Shown: positions 26,170 to 35,088, numbered from the stretch's first letter. The stretch is 47,402 bases of DNA from an uncultured Geobacter sp. (GCA_903857795.1 CAIOGM010000067.1:1-47402); one strand, 5' to 3'. Notes: generated from the sequence alone by a model not told the origin. Program-made: numbers and translations.

Positions 26170-28296
26170 ATGAGCCACGCCGGGACGACACCGGGACGAT
26201 GCCACCCCCTGGGGGCCACGGTTACCCCCCAGGGGGTCAATTTCGCCCTTTTCTCCAGGAGTTGCAGCTCCGTTGAGCTGCAGCTCTTCGATCATGCAGA
26301 GTCCACCGCTCCCTACAGGAGCATCCCCCTGGATCCGCGGACTAACCGGACCTGCGACTACTGGCATGTCCATCTCACCGGAGTCAAGCCGGGACAGCTC
26401 TACGGCTACCGACTCTCCGGCCCCTTCGATCCCGGACAGGGGCACCGCTTCGATTCCACGAAGCTCCTGCTCGACCCCTACGGCAGGGGGGTGGCGGTCC
26501 CCGAAGTCCATGACCGGGAGGCGGCCCGCCGGCCTGAGGACAATACTCCATCGGCCCTGAAGAGCGTGGTGGTCGATCCCCGTGCCTACGACTGGGAGGG
26601 GGACACCCCTCTGCGGCGCCCCATCTCCCAGACGGTCATCTACGAGATGCACCTGGCCGGTTTCACCCGCCATCCGAACTCCGGCCTCTCCCCTGAGAAG
26701 CGCGGCACCTATGCCGGTCTCATGGAAAAGATCCCCTACCTGACGGAACTGGGGATCACCGCGGTGGAACTCCTCCCCATCTTCGCCTTCGACCCGGAAG
26801 ACGCCCCGCCCGGCCATGTCAACTACTGGGGATACTCCCCCATCTCCTTCTTCGCCCCTCATGTGGGATACAGCTCCCGGAAAGGGGCGCTGGAGCCGCT
26901 TGATGAGTTCCGTGATCTGGTCAAGGCGCTGCATCAGGCCGGGATCGAGGTCATCCTGGACGTAGTCTACAACCACACCGCCGAAGGGAACCACGAAGGG
27001 CCCACCATCTGCTTCAGGGGGGTGGAAAACAGCGTCTATTACCTCCTGGAGCCCGACCGCTACCGGTACGCCAACTACACCGACACCGGGAACACCCTCA
27101 ACGCCAACCACCCCACCGTCCGGCGGATGATCGTGGACAGCCTCCGCTACTGGGTAGAAGAGATGCACGTGGATGGCTTCCGTTTCGACCTGGCCTCCAT
27201 CCTCTCCCGGGACGAGAGCGGCACCCCCATGAGCAGCCCGCCGGTCCTCTGGGATATCGATACCGACCCGGTCCTGGCGGGAACCAAGCTGATTGCCGAG
27301 GCATGGGACGCCGCGGGGCTCTACCAGGTGGGGAGCTTCATCGGCACCACCTGGAAGGAGTGGAACGGCCGGTTCAGGGACGACATCAGGAGCTTCCTGG
27401 GGGGGGAGAACGGCACCATCAGCGCCCTGGCGGCGCGGCTCCTGGGGAGCCCCGACCTCTACGGTCACGAAGAGCGGGAGCCGGAGCAGAGCATCAACTT
27501 CGTCACCTGCCACGACGGGTTCACTCTCAACGATCTGGTGTCATACAACGGGAAGCATAACGAGGCAAACGGCGAGGGAAACCGGGATGGCTCCGACGAC
27601 AACCGGAGTTGGAACTGCGGGGTAGAGGGGCCGACTGACGATCCGGCAATTGAAGCGCTGCGGCAGCGGCAGATCAGGAACTTTCTGACAATCAATCTGC
27701 TGGCCCTGGGGGGGCCGATGCTCCTCATGGGAGATGAGGCCCGCCGGACCCAGCAAGGGAACAACAACGCCTACTGCCAGGACAACGAGCTGAGCTGGTT
27801 TGATTGGGACCTGGCGGAGCGGAACCGAGAGCTGCGCGGCTTTGTCCGGGAACTCATCAGCCAGCGGCTCCGGCGGGACACTGCCCGTAGCGGGAATGAC
27901 CTGAGTCTCAACGCCCTGCTGCGCCGTTCCCGCATCCAGTGGCACGGGGTCCGGCTCGACCAGCCGGACTGGGGAGAGAGCTCCCACAGCCTGGCCCTCA
28001 CCCTCCGAAGCCATCGGGGACGGTTCGCAGTTCACCTCATGCTCAACGCCTGGCGCGAGGAGCTGCAGTTCGAACTCCCCCCCTGCAGCGGCAGCCGGGG
28101 GTGGCGGATCTGGATCGACACCAGCCGTCCCTCTCCCCAGGCGATTCACTCCTGGGGGAGCGCCCCGGAGATCGGCGCTCTCACCTGCCAGCTCCCCCCC
28201 CACACCATCGTGGCGCTGGTCTGGCTCGTGCCGTACCCCCTCAGCCCGGCCAGGGAGAGCCCCTACCGGCAGGCCCCCCTGATCCGGAAGGGGTAG
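26170..28296 (+). CDS. glgX: Glycogen debranching enzyme GlgX (isoamylase type)
   Basis: GlgX cuts the alpha-1,6 branches left after GlgP has shortened the outer chains. The 708-residue protein has an N-terminal carbohydrate-binding domain (about 10-110) and a GH13 barrel. The conserved regions are EVILDVVYNHTAEGNHEGP, then GFRFDLAS with the nucleophile D340, LIAEAWD with the acid/base E377, and TCHDGFTLNDLV with D449. A C-terminal beta domain follows. Length and motif order fit GlgX/TreX. GAGGAA precedes the ATG. It converges on rnd with a gap of one base between the stop codons, and no terminator hairpin is seen there. Confidence 0.96.
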   Translation: MSHAGTTPGRCHPLGATVTPQGVNFALFSRSCSSVELQLFDHAESTAPYRSIPLDPRTNRTCDYWHVHLTGVKPGQLYGYRLSGPFDPGQGHRFDSTKLLLDPYGRGVAVPEVHDREAARRPEDNTPSALKSVVVDPRAYDWEGDTPLRRPISQTVIYEMHLAGFTRHPNSGLSPEKRGTYAGLMEKIPYLTELGITAVELLPIFAFDPEDAPPGHVNYWGYSPISFFAPHVGYSSRKGALEPLDEFRDLVKALHQAGIEVILDVVYNHTAEGNHEGPTICFRGVENSVYYLLEPDRYRYANYTDTGNTLNANHPTVRRMIVDSLRYWVEEMHVDGFRFDLASILSRDESGTPMSSPPVLWDIDTDPVLAGTKLIAEAWDAAGLYQVGSFIGTTWKEWNGRFRDDIRSFLGGENGTISALAARLLGSPDLYGHEEREPEQSINFVTCHDGFTLNDLVSYNGKHNEANGEGNRDGSDDNRSWNCGVEGPTDDPAIEALRQRQIRNFLTINLLALGGPMLLMGDEARRTQQGNNNAYCQDNELSWFDWDLAERNRELRGFVRELISQRLRRDTARSGNDLSLNALLRRSRIQWHGVRLDQPDWGESSHSLALTLRSHRGRFAVHLMLNAWREELQFELPPCSGSRGWRIWIDTSRPSPQAIHSWGSAPEIGALTCQLPPHTIVALVWLVPYPLSPARESPYRQAPLIRKG

Positions 28297-28297
28297 T

Positions 28298-29419
28298 TCA
28301 GCTCCCGGCCAGAACCTGCGCCACAGCTTCACCGAACAGCCCCCTCTGCCACTGCCGGGGGATGACCGTGTCGGTAGCCGCGCCATCGGGGAGTTCAGCC
28401 AGAAGCTCCAGGAGAGCGTTGTTGGCCATGATCCCCGGCTCCAGGGCAAGCTCCCGGGACTTCTCTTCCCGCCACCCCTTGAGGAGCTTCAATCGCTCAT
28501 CTTTGCGCGGGTCACGGGGAGGACGGGGGACAAACGGGAACCGGGGAAGCTGGGCGGCCGGAAGAGCAGACCCCTTGGCAACGGCCCGGAGCAGGCCGAC
28601 ACCGCTCCGCTGTACAACCTTCTCGGAGAGGCCGGGAATACCGGCAAGATCCGCCGGCAACCGGGGGCGCTTCTCGGCCAGCTCCATGAGAGCTTCGTTC
28701 CCCAGGACCTTGAAGGGGGGGCGATCCGCCTTGCGCGCCTGCTCATCCCGGAACTGAAGGAGCTCCTCCAGCACGGCCAGCGCCCGGGGCTCCATCTTGG
28801 CCGCCCCCTTGAAGCGAAGAAAGAGCGGCGCATCCTCACGGTTGGCGGCCCTCACCCCCTGAAGCACCCGGCACTCTTCCTCTACCCACTCCAGACGCCC
28901 TTTCCCCCGCAGCTCCTCTTCCACCTGCTGGAAAAAGCGGATGAGCAGGCTGGTGTCTTCCACCGCATAGGAGAGCATCTCCAAGCTTAAAGGGCGGCGG
29001 CTCCAGTCGGCCTTCTGAAACTGTTTGTCCAGCTCCACACCGAACCGTTTTTTCAGGGCAGCGGCCAGCCCCACCTCCTTCTCCCCGAGGAACTGGCAAG
29101 CGATCATGGTATCGAAGAGGTTCTTCACCTCGATACCGAAATCCCGGTGGAGGGAGCGGATGTCGTAGTCGGCGCCGTGAAAGATCTTCCGGATAGTCGG
29201 ATCCGCCATGACCGGGGCCAGTGCAGCCAGGTCGGTGACGGCCAGCGGGTCAAGCAGCGCCGAGAACTCCGGCGTGGAAAACTGGATCAAACAGACCTTT
29301 TCCCGGTAGTGGTGAAGCGAGTCGGCCTCCAGATCGCAGGCGATTATCGGCTCCAGCCGCAGTCGGGCGGCCAGCTCCTCCACCCCCTCAAGAGTTGTTA
29401 TCATTGGTACAGTGGTCAT
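28298..29419 (-). CDS. rnd: Ribonuclease D
   Basis: RNase D trims the 3' ends of tRNA precursors. The 373-residue protein has a DEDDy exonuclease domain (about 8-165) and an HRDC domain (about 205-285). The catalytic residues are D29 and E31 in CDLEAD, D84/D86 in HGADYDI, and Y151 with D155 in YAVEDTSLL. The HRDC stretch around RDEQARKADRPPFKVLGNEA is typical. The gene is transcribed leftward, convergent with glgX, and is followed upstream by mqnC in the same direction, 60 bases away. Confidence 0.95.
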   Translation of the reverse strand: MTTVPMITTLEGVEELAARLRLEPIIACDLEADSLHHYREKVCLIQFSTPEFSALLDPLAVTDLAALAPVMADPTIRKIFHGADYDIRSLHRDFGIEVKNLFDTMIACQFLGEKEVGLAAALKKRFGVELDKQFQKADWSRRPLSLEMLSYAVEDTSLLIRFFQQVEEELRGKGRLEWVEEECRVLQGVRAANREDAPLFLRFKGAAKMEPRALAVLEELLQFRDEQARKADRPPFKVLGNEALMELAEKRPRLPADLAGIPGLSEKVVQRSGVGLLRAVAKGSALPAAQLPRFPFVPRPPRDPRKDERLKLLKGWREEKSRELALEPGIMANNALLELLAELPDGAATDTVIPRQWQRGLFGEAVAQVLAGS

Positions 29420-29479
29420 GGAAACACCGGAATGCCTTTCGTTTAGTTGTGCTGCGTGTCGGTTACCGCGGTTAATCGG

Positions 29480-30547
29480 TCAATACATTTTTATGAGCTC
29501 ATAGCTCGTGCTCCGCTGGGCCGGGATAAATCCTCCTCCCCTGATCAACTCCACCATCTCCTCCCGGCTCATCCGGAAGGTGCAGCCGGCGGCGGCCACC
29601 ACGTTTTCCTCCAGCATGGTTCCCCCCAGGTCGTTGGCCCCGAAGAAGAGCGCCACCTGGGCCAGCCGGGCACCCTGGGTCACCCAACTTGCCTGAAGAT
29701 TGGGGATGTTGTCAAGCACGATCCGAGAGAGGGCCAGCACGCGAAGGTATTCCACCCCCGTGGCGCTGCTCCCCCCCAGTTCCGTGTTACCCGGCTGATA
29801 GGTCCAGGGGATGAAGGCGGTGAAGGAGCCGCCGTCCGCCTGAAGCTCCCGCACCCGGAAGAGGTGCTCCACGATCTCCTCCGGGCTCTCGCTGCTGCCG
29901 AACATCATGGTGGCGGTGGTCGGCATCCCGAGCCGGGCCGCCTCCCGCATCACTGCTCCCCACCCCTGCCAGCCGATCTTGTTGGGTGAAATCTCCTGCC
30001 GCACCCGATCCACCAGGATCTCGGCCCCGCCGCCGGGCACCGAGTCGAGCCCCGCCCCATGGAGCCGCCGGAGTGCTTCCGGCATTGTGAGCCCCGAAAT
30101 CCCGGCGATGTGGGTGATCTCCGCCGGGGAGAGTGAGTGGTTCTGCACCCCGGGGAAGCGGCGCTTGATCTCCCGGAAGAGGTTTTCAAACCAGTCAATT
30201 GTCAGTTCCGGGTGAAGCCCCCCCTGCATGAGGAGCTGGGTCCCCCCCATCGCCACCAACTCTTCGATTTTTCCATGGATCTCTTCTTCGGAGAGGACGT
30301 AGGCGTCGGAGGCTCCGTGATCCCGGTAGAAGGCGCAGAATTTACACTTGGACTCGCAGACGTTGGTGTAGTTGACGTTCCTGTCCACCACGAAGGTGAC
30401 CATCCCGTCGGGATGGAGCCGCTTCCTGATGCCGTCCGCGAGTTTCCCCAGGGTGAGGAGGTCCGCCTCGGTGTAGAGCAGGAGGGCCTCGGCCCGGGTG
30501 AGGGGCCGGCCGGCGAAGGTTTTATCGATACTGTTTGAAATGTCCAT
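29480..30547 (-). CDS. mqnC: Cyclic dehypoxanthinyl futalosine synthase MqnC (radical SAM)
   Basis: MqnC cyclises dehypoxanthine futalosine in the futalosine route to menaquinone. The 355-residue enzyme has the radical-SAM cysteines C64, C68 and C71 in VCESKCKFCAFYR. The motif DRNVNYTNVC just before, PGGGAEIL in the centre and AFIPWTYQPGNTEL distinguish MqnC from MqnE. Menaquinone carries electrons in anaerobic respiration. The ribosome site is weak. MqnE and the late-step genes lie upstream on the same strand, but are separated from mqnC by a toxin-antitoxin pair and an exporter gene. Confidence 0.95.
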   Translation of the reverse strand: MDISNSIDKTFAGRPLTRAEALLLYTEADLLTLGKLADGIRKRLHPDGMVTFVVDRNVNYTNVCESKCKFCAFYRDHGASDAYVLSEEEIHGKIEELVAMGGTQLLMQGGLHPELTIDWFENLFREIKRRFPGVQNHSLSPAEITHIAGISGLTMPEALRRLHGAGLDSVPGGGAEILVDRVRQEISPNKIGWQGWGAVMREAARLGMPTTATMMFGSSESPEEIVEHLFRVRELQADGGSFTAFIPWTYQPGNTELGGSSATGVEYLRVLALSRIVLDNIPNLQASWVTQGARLAQVALFFGANDLGGTMLEENVVAAAGCTFRMSREEMVELIRGGGFIPAQRSTSYELIKMY

Positions 30548-30670
30548 GGTCTCGGCTTATTTTGTGATTGGTAACGTCATAAGGCACACCGGCGTCGGGG
30601 GCTTTTTCCCGCTGACTGGTGCCGCCGCAAGTCGGGCATTGTCTCAGATTCCATCTGTAACACCCCGAAG

Positions 30671-31054
30671 TTATGAAACAAATTGTTCCATGACTTCGTC
30701 TAGAATTGCCGATAGTTCAGGTGGTTCAGCCGCGATAATATTTCCTGATGGTTCATGTTTGTGGTTGTGGTGTGGAAGTACAGGTTTGTGTGCGGCGTTG
30801 TCATAGCGGAAGATGAATGTGCCATTTCCATCTTGGCAGTGGTAGGAATAATTCAGTTTTTCAAGACGGTAACGGCAGTCAACATATTCGGTGAAGAAAA
30901 GCTGCGTACCATCGATAAATTCAATAGTTCCCTTGATAACGCCTATCTTTGGAGAACGACCATCGAGTACAATCTCTGAAGTGGTAATCAGATTAGTCCT
31001 TGAGTAATGGTCGATTACGGAGATAATTTGGGCTTGGTATTCGCTAAGCAGCAT
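30671..31054 (-). CDS. TumE-family toxin (DUF6516-like)
   Basis: This 127-residue protein resembles the TumE toxin family, whose mode of action is not established to my knowledge. Family-like traits are the central IKGTIEFIDGTQLFFTEYVD, the FRYDNAAH segment at 82-89 and the histidine-rich PHHNHKH at 94-100. The latter pattern could bind metal or form an active site. Its start overlaps the end of the upstream partner gene by 11 bases, which is typical of antitoxin-toxin coupling. The segment is visibly more AT-rich than the mqn genes around it, suggesting recent transfer. The family assignment is from memory and a profile search should confirm it. Confidence 0.72.
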   Translation of the reverse strand: MLLSEYQAQIISVIDHYSRTNLITTSEIVLDGRSPKIGVIKGTIEFIDGTQLFFTEYVDCRYRLEKLNYSYHCQDGNGTFIFRYDNAAHKPVLPHHNHKHEPSGNIIAAEPPELSAILDEVMEQFVS

Positions 31055-31337
31055 ACTGAATGCCTTTGAGGGTTTTCAGTTGGGAAGCGATCCTGTCCCG
31101 CAGATTCAATTCACCAGCCCAGATAACATACTCTCGATCACCACCTACTAGATTTTCAGCAAAATACTCCCTCAAAAAAACATCCGAGGTGATGTGATAA
31201 CGATCTTCAAAAACATGAATATTTCGCTCAGTTTTACGAATTCCTAACTCAAGTCGGCTTACCTCGGCGGCAATAGCTGAACGCACTAGGTCAATGGCGT
31301 TATCCTCTGTATCTGCATGTACTTGAATATTAATCAT
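31044..31337 (-). CDS. TumA-family antitoxin
   Basis: This 97-residue protein lies directly upstream of, and overlaps, the TumE-like toxin gene. It is mostly helical: a long heptad-like helix spans AIAAEVSRLELGIRKTERNI, followed by FEDRYHITSDVFLREYF and then GDREYVIWAGELNLRDRI. The pattern of an acidic helix pair followed by a W-A-G-E motif fits my memory of TumA-type antitoxins. A near-perfect AAAGGAGGTG ribosome site precedes the ATG, favouring high antitoxin translation. Codon use and base composition match the toxin gene and differ from the surrounding genes. Confidence 0.7.
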   Translation of the reverse strand: MINIQVHADTEDNAIDLVRSAIAAEVSRLELGIRKTERNIHVFEDRYHITSDVFLREYFAENLVGGDREYVIWAGELNLRDRIASQLKTLKGIQYAA

Positions 31338-31393
31338 TGTTGAGCACCTCCTTTGCGGTTCAAATATCTCGTGTCAAGGGCTGGGGCTACGTT

Positions 31394-31431
31394 CCTCCCC
31401 TTTCTAGGGGGAGGTCAGGAGGGGGATGGGG
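31394..31431. repeat. CCTCCCC/GGGGAGG-type repeat, copy 1
   Basis: CCTCCCC (31394-31400) is followed after six bases by GGGGGAGG and then GGGGGATGGGG. This matches the arms of the larger inverted repeat at 39540-39627. It sits in the 385-base gap 31338-31722, which otherwise holds the hairpin at 31477-31502 and no convincing gene. A 71-codon plus-strand frame there lacks a ribosome site. Confidence 0.6.
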
Positions 31432-31476
31432 TTGTTGGGCGATGTTCTTCGGAGCTTTACCCTTTGTACAATGACT

Positions 31477-31502
31477 GGTTCACGCGCGTGCGAGCGTGAA
31501 CC
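31477..31502. repeat. Nine-base-pair palindrome near the toxin-antitoxin pair
   Basis: GGTTCACGC (31477-31485) pairs with GCGTGAACC (31494-31502) around the loop GCGTGCGA. It lies about 140 bases upstream of the antitoxin start. It could be an operator for the toxin-antitoxin promoter, a boundary mark of the insertion, or another dispersed palindrome. Confidence 0.4.
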
Positions 31503-31722
31503 GGTCAACCTCCCGAATGGGACATTTCATCTCTGCCATTCCGGCATCACACCACCAATCCCGCCATCATCCGGGCGATATCATCATGGCGCCAGACTGT
31601 GACGCCGACTTCTGCCGCTCCGTGCCGCCATTAACCAGGGCGCTGGCTCTGGGGGCTGCTGCTTGTTATTACGAAGAACTGCCAAACCTTACCACCCCTG
31701 GCCCCTCTTAAAAAATCACCTA

Positions 31723-32352
31723 TTACCGCTCCATCAGAGCCAGCCGCAAGCCCAGGAGGGCGAAAATCCCCCCGGCCAGCCGGGTAAGGTAGCATCCCGC
31801 TCCGGGCCGTTGCCGAAGCCAGACACCGACAGTCCCGGAAAAAAGCCCGATGAGGGTGAAGATCACAAGCGCCTGAGCCATGAAGACGAAACCCAACAGC
31901 GCCATCTGGAGCGGCACGTTCCCCGCCTCCCGCACCGTGAACTGGGGGAGAAAGGCGAGGAAAAAGAGCGCCACCTTGGGATTGAGGACGTTCATGATGA
32001 AACCGCGCCGGTAGAGGGCAGACAGGGAAGGGGCGAATCCGGCGCCGGTGACGGAGATGGTCAGCGCGTCCCGCTCACGAAGCATCTTCCAGGCCAGATA
32101 GAGGAGATAAAGGGCGCCCGCATATTTCACCACCCGGAAGGCCACGGCCGACGAGTAGAAGAGGGCCGAGATCCCGGCCGCAGCGGCCAGGGTGTGGACC
32201 GTGATGCCGCTGCACATCCCCCAGGCCGTTACCACGGCGGCCCGGCGCCCCCGGGCCACCCCTTGCGTCACCACTAAGATGTTATCCGGCCCCGGCACAA
32301 TGGTGAGGGCCATGGAGGCGCCGAGGAAGAGAAGGAGGGTGGAGAGAGTCAC
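31723..32352 (-). CDS. LysE/RhtB-family amino-acid exporter
   Basis: This 209-residue inner-membrane protein has six hydrophobic segments and the family start ASMALTIVPGPDNILVVTQG, followed by ARGRRAAVVTAWG, which includes the LysE motif PGP. A second typical segment is GFIMNVLNPKVALFFLAFLP. Such proteins export amino acids or homoserine-type compounds; the substrate cannot be read from the sequence. The gene starts three bases after the mqnE stop, so it is probably co-transcribed with menaquinone genes. No functional link is evident. I would not assign a specific substrate. Confidence 0.88.
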   Translation of the reverse strand: MTLSTLLLFLGASMALTIVPGPDNILVVTQGVARGRRAAVVTAWGMCSGITVHTLAAAAGISALFYSSAVAFRVVKYAGALYLLYLAWKMLRERDALTISVTGAGFAPSLSALYRRGFIMNVLNPKVALFFLAFLPQFTVREAGNVPLQMALLGFVFMAQALVIFTLIGLFSGTVGVWLRQRPGAGCYLTRLAGGIFALLGLRLALMER

Positions 32353-32355
32353 GGT

Positions 32356-33441
32356 TCAGTAAACCCTGAGCTCGTTGTAGAGCGTATCCCGCTCCACGGG
32401 AATCTTGCCTCCCTTCCTGATCAGGTCGACGATACCGTCCCGGGTGAGCGCCTGGGGAGAAGCGGCGCCGGCGTCGTGACCGATCTTCTCCTCCACCACG
32501 GTACCGTCCAGGTCGTTGACCCCGAAGGCCAGGGAGACCTGGGCGATCTTCTCCCCCACCATGACCCAGTAGGCCTTGATGTTGGCGAAGTTGTCCAGAT
32601 AAATCCGGGCCACGGCCAGGGTCCTCAGGTCGTCCACCCCGCCGCTCAAGGGGGACTTGAGATGGCCGAGGGGGTTGTTCTCCCTCTGGAAGGAGAGGGG
32701 GATGAAGACCTGGAAGCCGCCGGTACGGTCCTGCAGCTCCCGGAGCCTCCCCATGTGATCCACCCGGTCGGCATAGCTCTCCAGATGGCCGTAGAGCATG
32801 GTGGCGTTGGACTTGAGCCCGGCGGCGTGCACCAGCTCCATGATCTCCAGCCACCGTTCACCGCTGATCTTCTCGGGACAGAGCCGGTCACGGATCTCTT
32901 TCCGCAGGATCTCCGCCCCCCCGCCGGGGAGGGAGCCGAGCCCTGCCTTCTGCAACTCCGTGAGAGTATCGACAATGGAAAGCCGGGCCAATCCGGCCAG
33001 ATAGTCGATCTCCACGACAGTGAACGCCTTGACGTGCAGCTCTGGCGAAACCGCTTTCACCGTCCGGAGCATCTCCAGATAGTATCCGAAAGGGAGCTCG
33101 GGGTGAAGTCCGCCGACGATGTGAATCTCGGTTGCCCCCTGCGCCAGGGCCTCCTGCGCCCGCCGCCGGACCTCGTCCAGGTCATAGGTGTAGGCTCCGA
33201 CCTCGTCACCGCTCTTGGAGAAGGCGCAGAATTGACAGCGGTTGACACAGACATTGGTGTAGTTGATATGGCGGTTGACGTTGAAGAAGACCCGCTTCCC
33301 GTTCTTCCGCTCGTTGACCAGGGCCGCCAGTTCACCGATCTCCAGGAGATCGTGATGCTGGAAGAGGAGGAGCGCCTCGTCGTCGGTGATTCGCCCCCCG
33401 GCACGGACAGTAGCGGCAATCTGTTCAAAAGTCAAAATCAT
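32356..33441 (-). CDS. mqnE: Aminofutalosine synthase MqnE (radical SAM)
   Basis: MqnE joins the adenosyl radical to a chorismate-derived enol ether to give aminofutalosine, the first radical step of the futalosine pathway. The 361-residue protein has C65, C69 and C72 in VCVNRCQFCAFSK. Distinguishing MqnE segments are RVFFNVNRHINYTNVC, HVKAFTVVEIDYLAGL and VFIPLSFQRENNPLG. It is paralogous to MqnC at 29480-30547, with which it shares LHPEL and PGGGAEIL. The ribosome site is weak (GAAG). Upstream, a 24-base perfect palindrome separates it from the ubiX homologue. Confidence 0.95.
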   Translation of the reverse strand: MILTFEQIAATVRAGGRITDDEALLLFQHHDLLEIGELAALVNERKNGKRVFFNVNRHINYTNVCVNRCQFCAFSKSGDEVGAYTYDLDEVRRRAQEALAQGATEIHIVGGLHPELPFGYYLEMLRTVKAVSPELHVKAFTVVEIDYLAGLARLSIVDTLTELQKAGLGSLPGGGAEILRKEIRDRLCPEKISGERWLEIMELVHAAGLKSNATMLYGHLESYADRVDHMGRLRELQDRTGGFQVFIPLSFQRENNPLGHLKSPLSGGVDDLRTLAVARIYLDNFANIKAYWVMVGEKIAQVSLAFGVNDLDGTVVEEKIGHDAGAASPQALTRDGIVDLIRKGGKIPVERDTLYNELRVY

Positions 33442-33465
33442 GGTTCTTCACCCTTTTTTTTCAAC

Positions 33466-33489
33466 AAGGGCACGGCATGCCGTGCCCTT
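33466..33489. repeat. GTARGGGC palindromic repeat, copy 3 (24-base perfect palindrome)
   Basis: A perfect palindrome of 24 bases is centred on GCATGC and ends CCCTTAC, the complement of GTAAGGG. Its core is identical to the second palindrome at 12762-12781. It fills most of the 60-base gap between the ubiX homologue and mqnE. Confidence 0.75.
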
Positions 33490-33501
33490 ACGTTTCACCC
33501 T

Positions 33502-34116
33502 TCACTCTTCACACTTCTCATTCCCCCACCTCGTAAACAACCGGTGTTCGATCCCCATGCTGTCCAGCACCTTGCCCACCACGAAATCCACCAGATCCTC
33601 CATGGAGCGGGGTTCGTGGTAGAAGGCAGGCATGGCCGGGACGATCCGCGCTCCCACCCGGCAAAGCTTCAGCAGGTTTTCCAGGTGGATCTCATGGAGC
33701 GGGCTCTCCCGGGGGACGATGATCAGGGGGCGCCGCTCCTTGAGCATCACGTCGGCGCTCCGCTCGATGAGGGTGCCGGAGATCCCGGCGCTGATCCGGG
33801 CCAGGCTCCCCATGGAGCAGGGACAGAGGACCATGCTATCCGGGGCCGATGAGCCGCTGGCGATGGGGGCCAGGAGGTTATCGTTGGCATAATGACTGAG
33901 CCGGTGGTCTGCCACCTGGAAATACTCCCTCATGAGCCGAGTTGTTCTGCTCTCATCCCCCTCCCAATCGATGCCGCACTCACTCTTCAGCACCAGAGCG
34001 CCGCTCCTGCTGAGGAGGAGGGTCAGCCGGTCGCAACTCTTCAGCAGCTCCTCGGCCAGACGTAGAGCGTAGCGCGAGCCGGAGGCGCCGGTGATGGCAA
34101 GGGACACGTGCCGCAT
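33502..34116 (-). CDS. ubiX: Flavin prenyltransferase, UbiX family
   Basis: UbiX makes the prenylated FMN cofactor needed by UbiD-type decarboxylases. The 204-residue protein starts LAITGASGSRYALRLAEELL, the FMN-binding loop. It also has MVLCPCSMGSLARISAGISG and the RPLIIVPRESPLHEIHLENL segment that contacts the substrate. The gene stop is followed by a short gap, then a palindrome, then mqnE. It begins two bases after the prenyltransferase stop. Together with the ubiA and ubiD homologues upstream it forms the late menaquinone module. Confidence 0.95.
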   Translation of the reverse strand: MRHVSLAITGASGSRYALRLAEELLKSCDRLTLLLSRSGALVLKSECGIDWEGDESRTTRLMREYFQVADHRLSHYANDNLLAPIASGSSAPDSMVLCPCSMGSLARISAGISGTLIERSADVMLKERRPLIIVPRESPLHEIHLENLLKLCRVGARIVPAMPAFYHEPRSMEDLVDFVVGKVLDSMGIEHRLFTRWGNEKCEE

Positions 34117-34118
34117 GC

Positions 34119-35018
34119 TCAGGCCCCCTTCCCGACGTAAACGTCAAGGAGCGTACTGCCGAAGATGATGACACTGACCCAGGCGTTCATGGTAAAGAAG
34201 GCAGCATCCAGCCGGGTCAGGTCACCGTCCCGAAGGAGCCACTGCTCATAGATCAGCAGAAGCGCCGAGAGCCCGATCCCGGCGAGGAAGAAGCCCCCCA
34301 GCGGGAAGAGGAGCCAGGCTGCCAGGAGGAACCCCACCGTGGCCAGGGAGCAGACCCGGGAGAGCCAGAGGGAGCCGTTCACCCCCATCAGCACCGGGAT
34401 GGAGTGGAGACCGTTGGCCCGATCGAACTCCAGATCCTGGAGGGCGTAGAGGATGTCGAAGCCGGTGACCCAGACAAGGACCGCTGCGCCGATGAGGAGG
34501 ATGGGGAGCTCCACGCTCCCCTGGATGGCGATCCAGGCGCCGACGGGGGCGGCGGCGAGACAGAGCCCCAGCACCCCATGAGCCAGGGAGGTGAACCGCT
34601 TGCAGTAGGAGTAGAGAACCAGGAAGAAGAGTGCCACCGGCGCCAGCTTGAGGCAGAGAGGGTTCAGCCGGGCCGCGGCAAAGAAGAGCAGGGCCACGGA
34701 GAGGAGGATGAAGAGCGCCACGGTCCCCTTCCCCAGGAGACCGGCAGGGATGGCGCGGCCGCTGGTCCGGGGGTTCTTCCCGTCGATCTCGGCGTCGATG
34801 AACCGGTTCAACCCCATGGCCGCGGTTCTCGCCCCCACCATGGCCGCCAGTATCCAGCCCCAGGGGACCGGCGACGGGACTCCTCTTGCCGCCAGCACCG
34901 CGCCGGTGAAGGCAAAGGGGAGCGCAAAGAGGGTGTGGGAGAACTTGATCATCTCCAGAAACAGCCGGACTTTTCGGAAAAGCGAGGTATTTTGCGTGGG
35001 GACGGAACTCTTTATCAT
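34119..35018 (-). CDS. mqnP: UbiA-family polyprenyltransferase (MqnP-type)
   Basis: This integral membrane enzyme attaches the polyprenyl tail to the naphthoate ring. It has about eight membrane segments. The prenyl-diphosphate site is in GLNRFIDAEIDGKNPRTSGR, with NxxxD acidic residues; the second acidic loop is DILYALQDLEFDRANGLHSI. I choose ATG 35018, giving 299 residues. It has no clear ribosome site. A later ATG at 34952 follows GGAG too closely, and the longer frame back to 35147 overlaps ubiD. Position in a futalosine locus argues for the MqnP role rather than ubiquinone synthesis. The start is uncertain. Confidence 0.88.
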   Translation of the reverse strand: MIKSSVPTQNTSLFRKVRLFLEMIKFSHTLFALPFAFTGAVLAARGVPSPVPWGWILAAMVGARTAAMGLNRFIDAEIDGKNPRTSGRAIPAGLLGKGTVALFILLSVALLFFAAARLNPLCLKLAPVALFFLVLYSYCKRFTSLAHGVLGLCLAAAPVGAWIAIQGSVELPILLIGAAVLVWVTGFDILYALQDLEFDRANGLHSIPVLMGVNGSLWLSRVCSLATVGFLLAAWLLFPLGGFFLAGIGLSALLLIYEQWLLRDGDLTRLDAAFFTMNAWVSVIIFGSTLLDVYVGKGA

Positions 35019-35088
35019 AGGATTATGTACGCGGCTTCCTTTGCATTCTTTGCGACTCTGCAGGATACCAGCAGGTTGTCTTAGGTCA

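Noticed and set aside
26056-27513. A 485-codon minus-strand frame opposite glgX
   Set aside because: Shadow frame created by codon bias. The plus frame has all GH13 catalytic motifs.
31496-31711. A 71-codon plus-strand frame between the antitoxin and the exporter
   Set aside because: No ribosome site, no recognisable motif, and it runs through a palindrome and repeat-like DNA.
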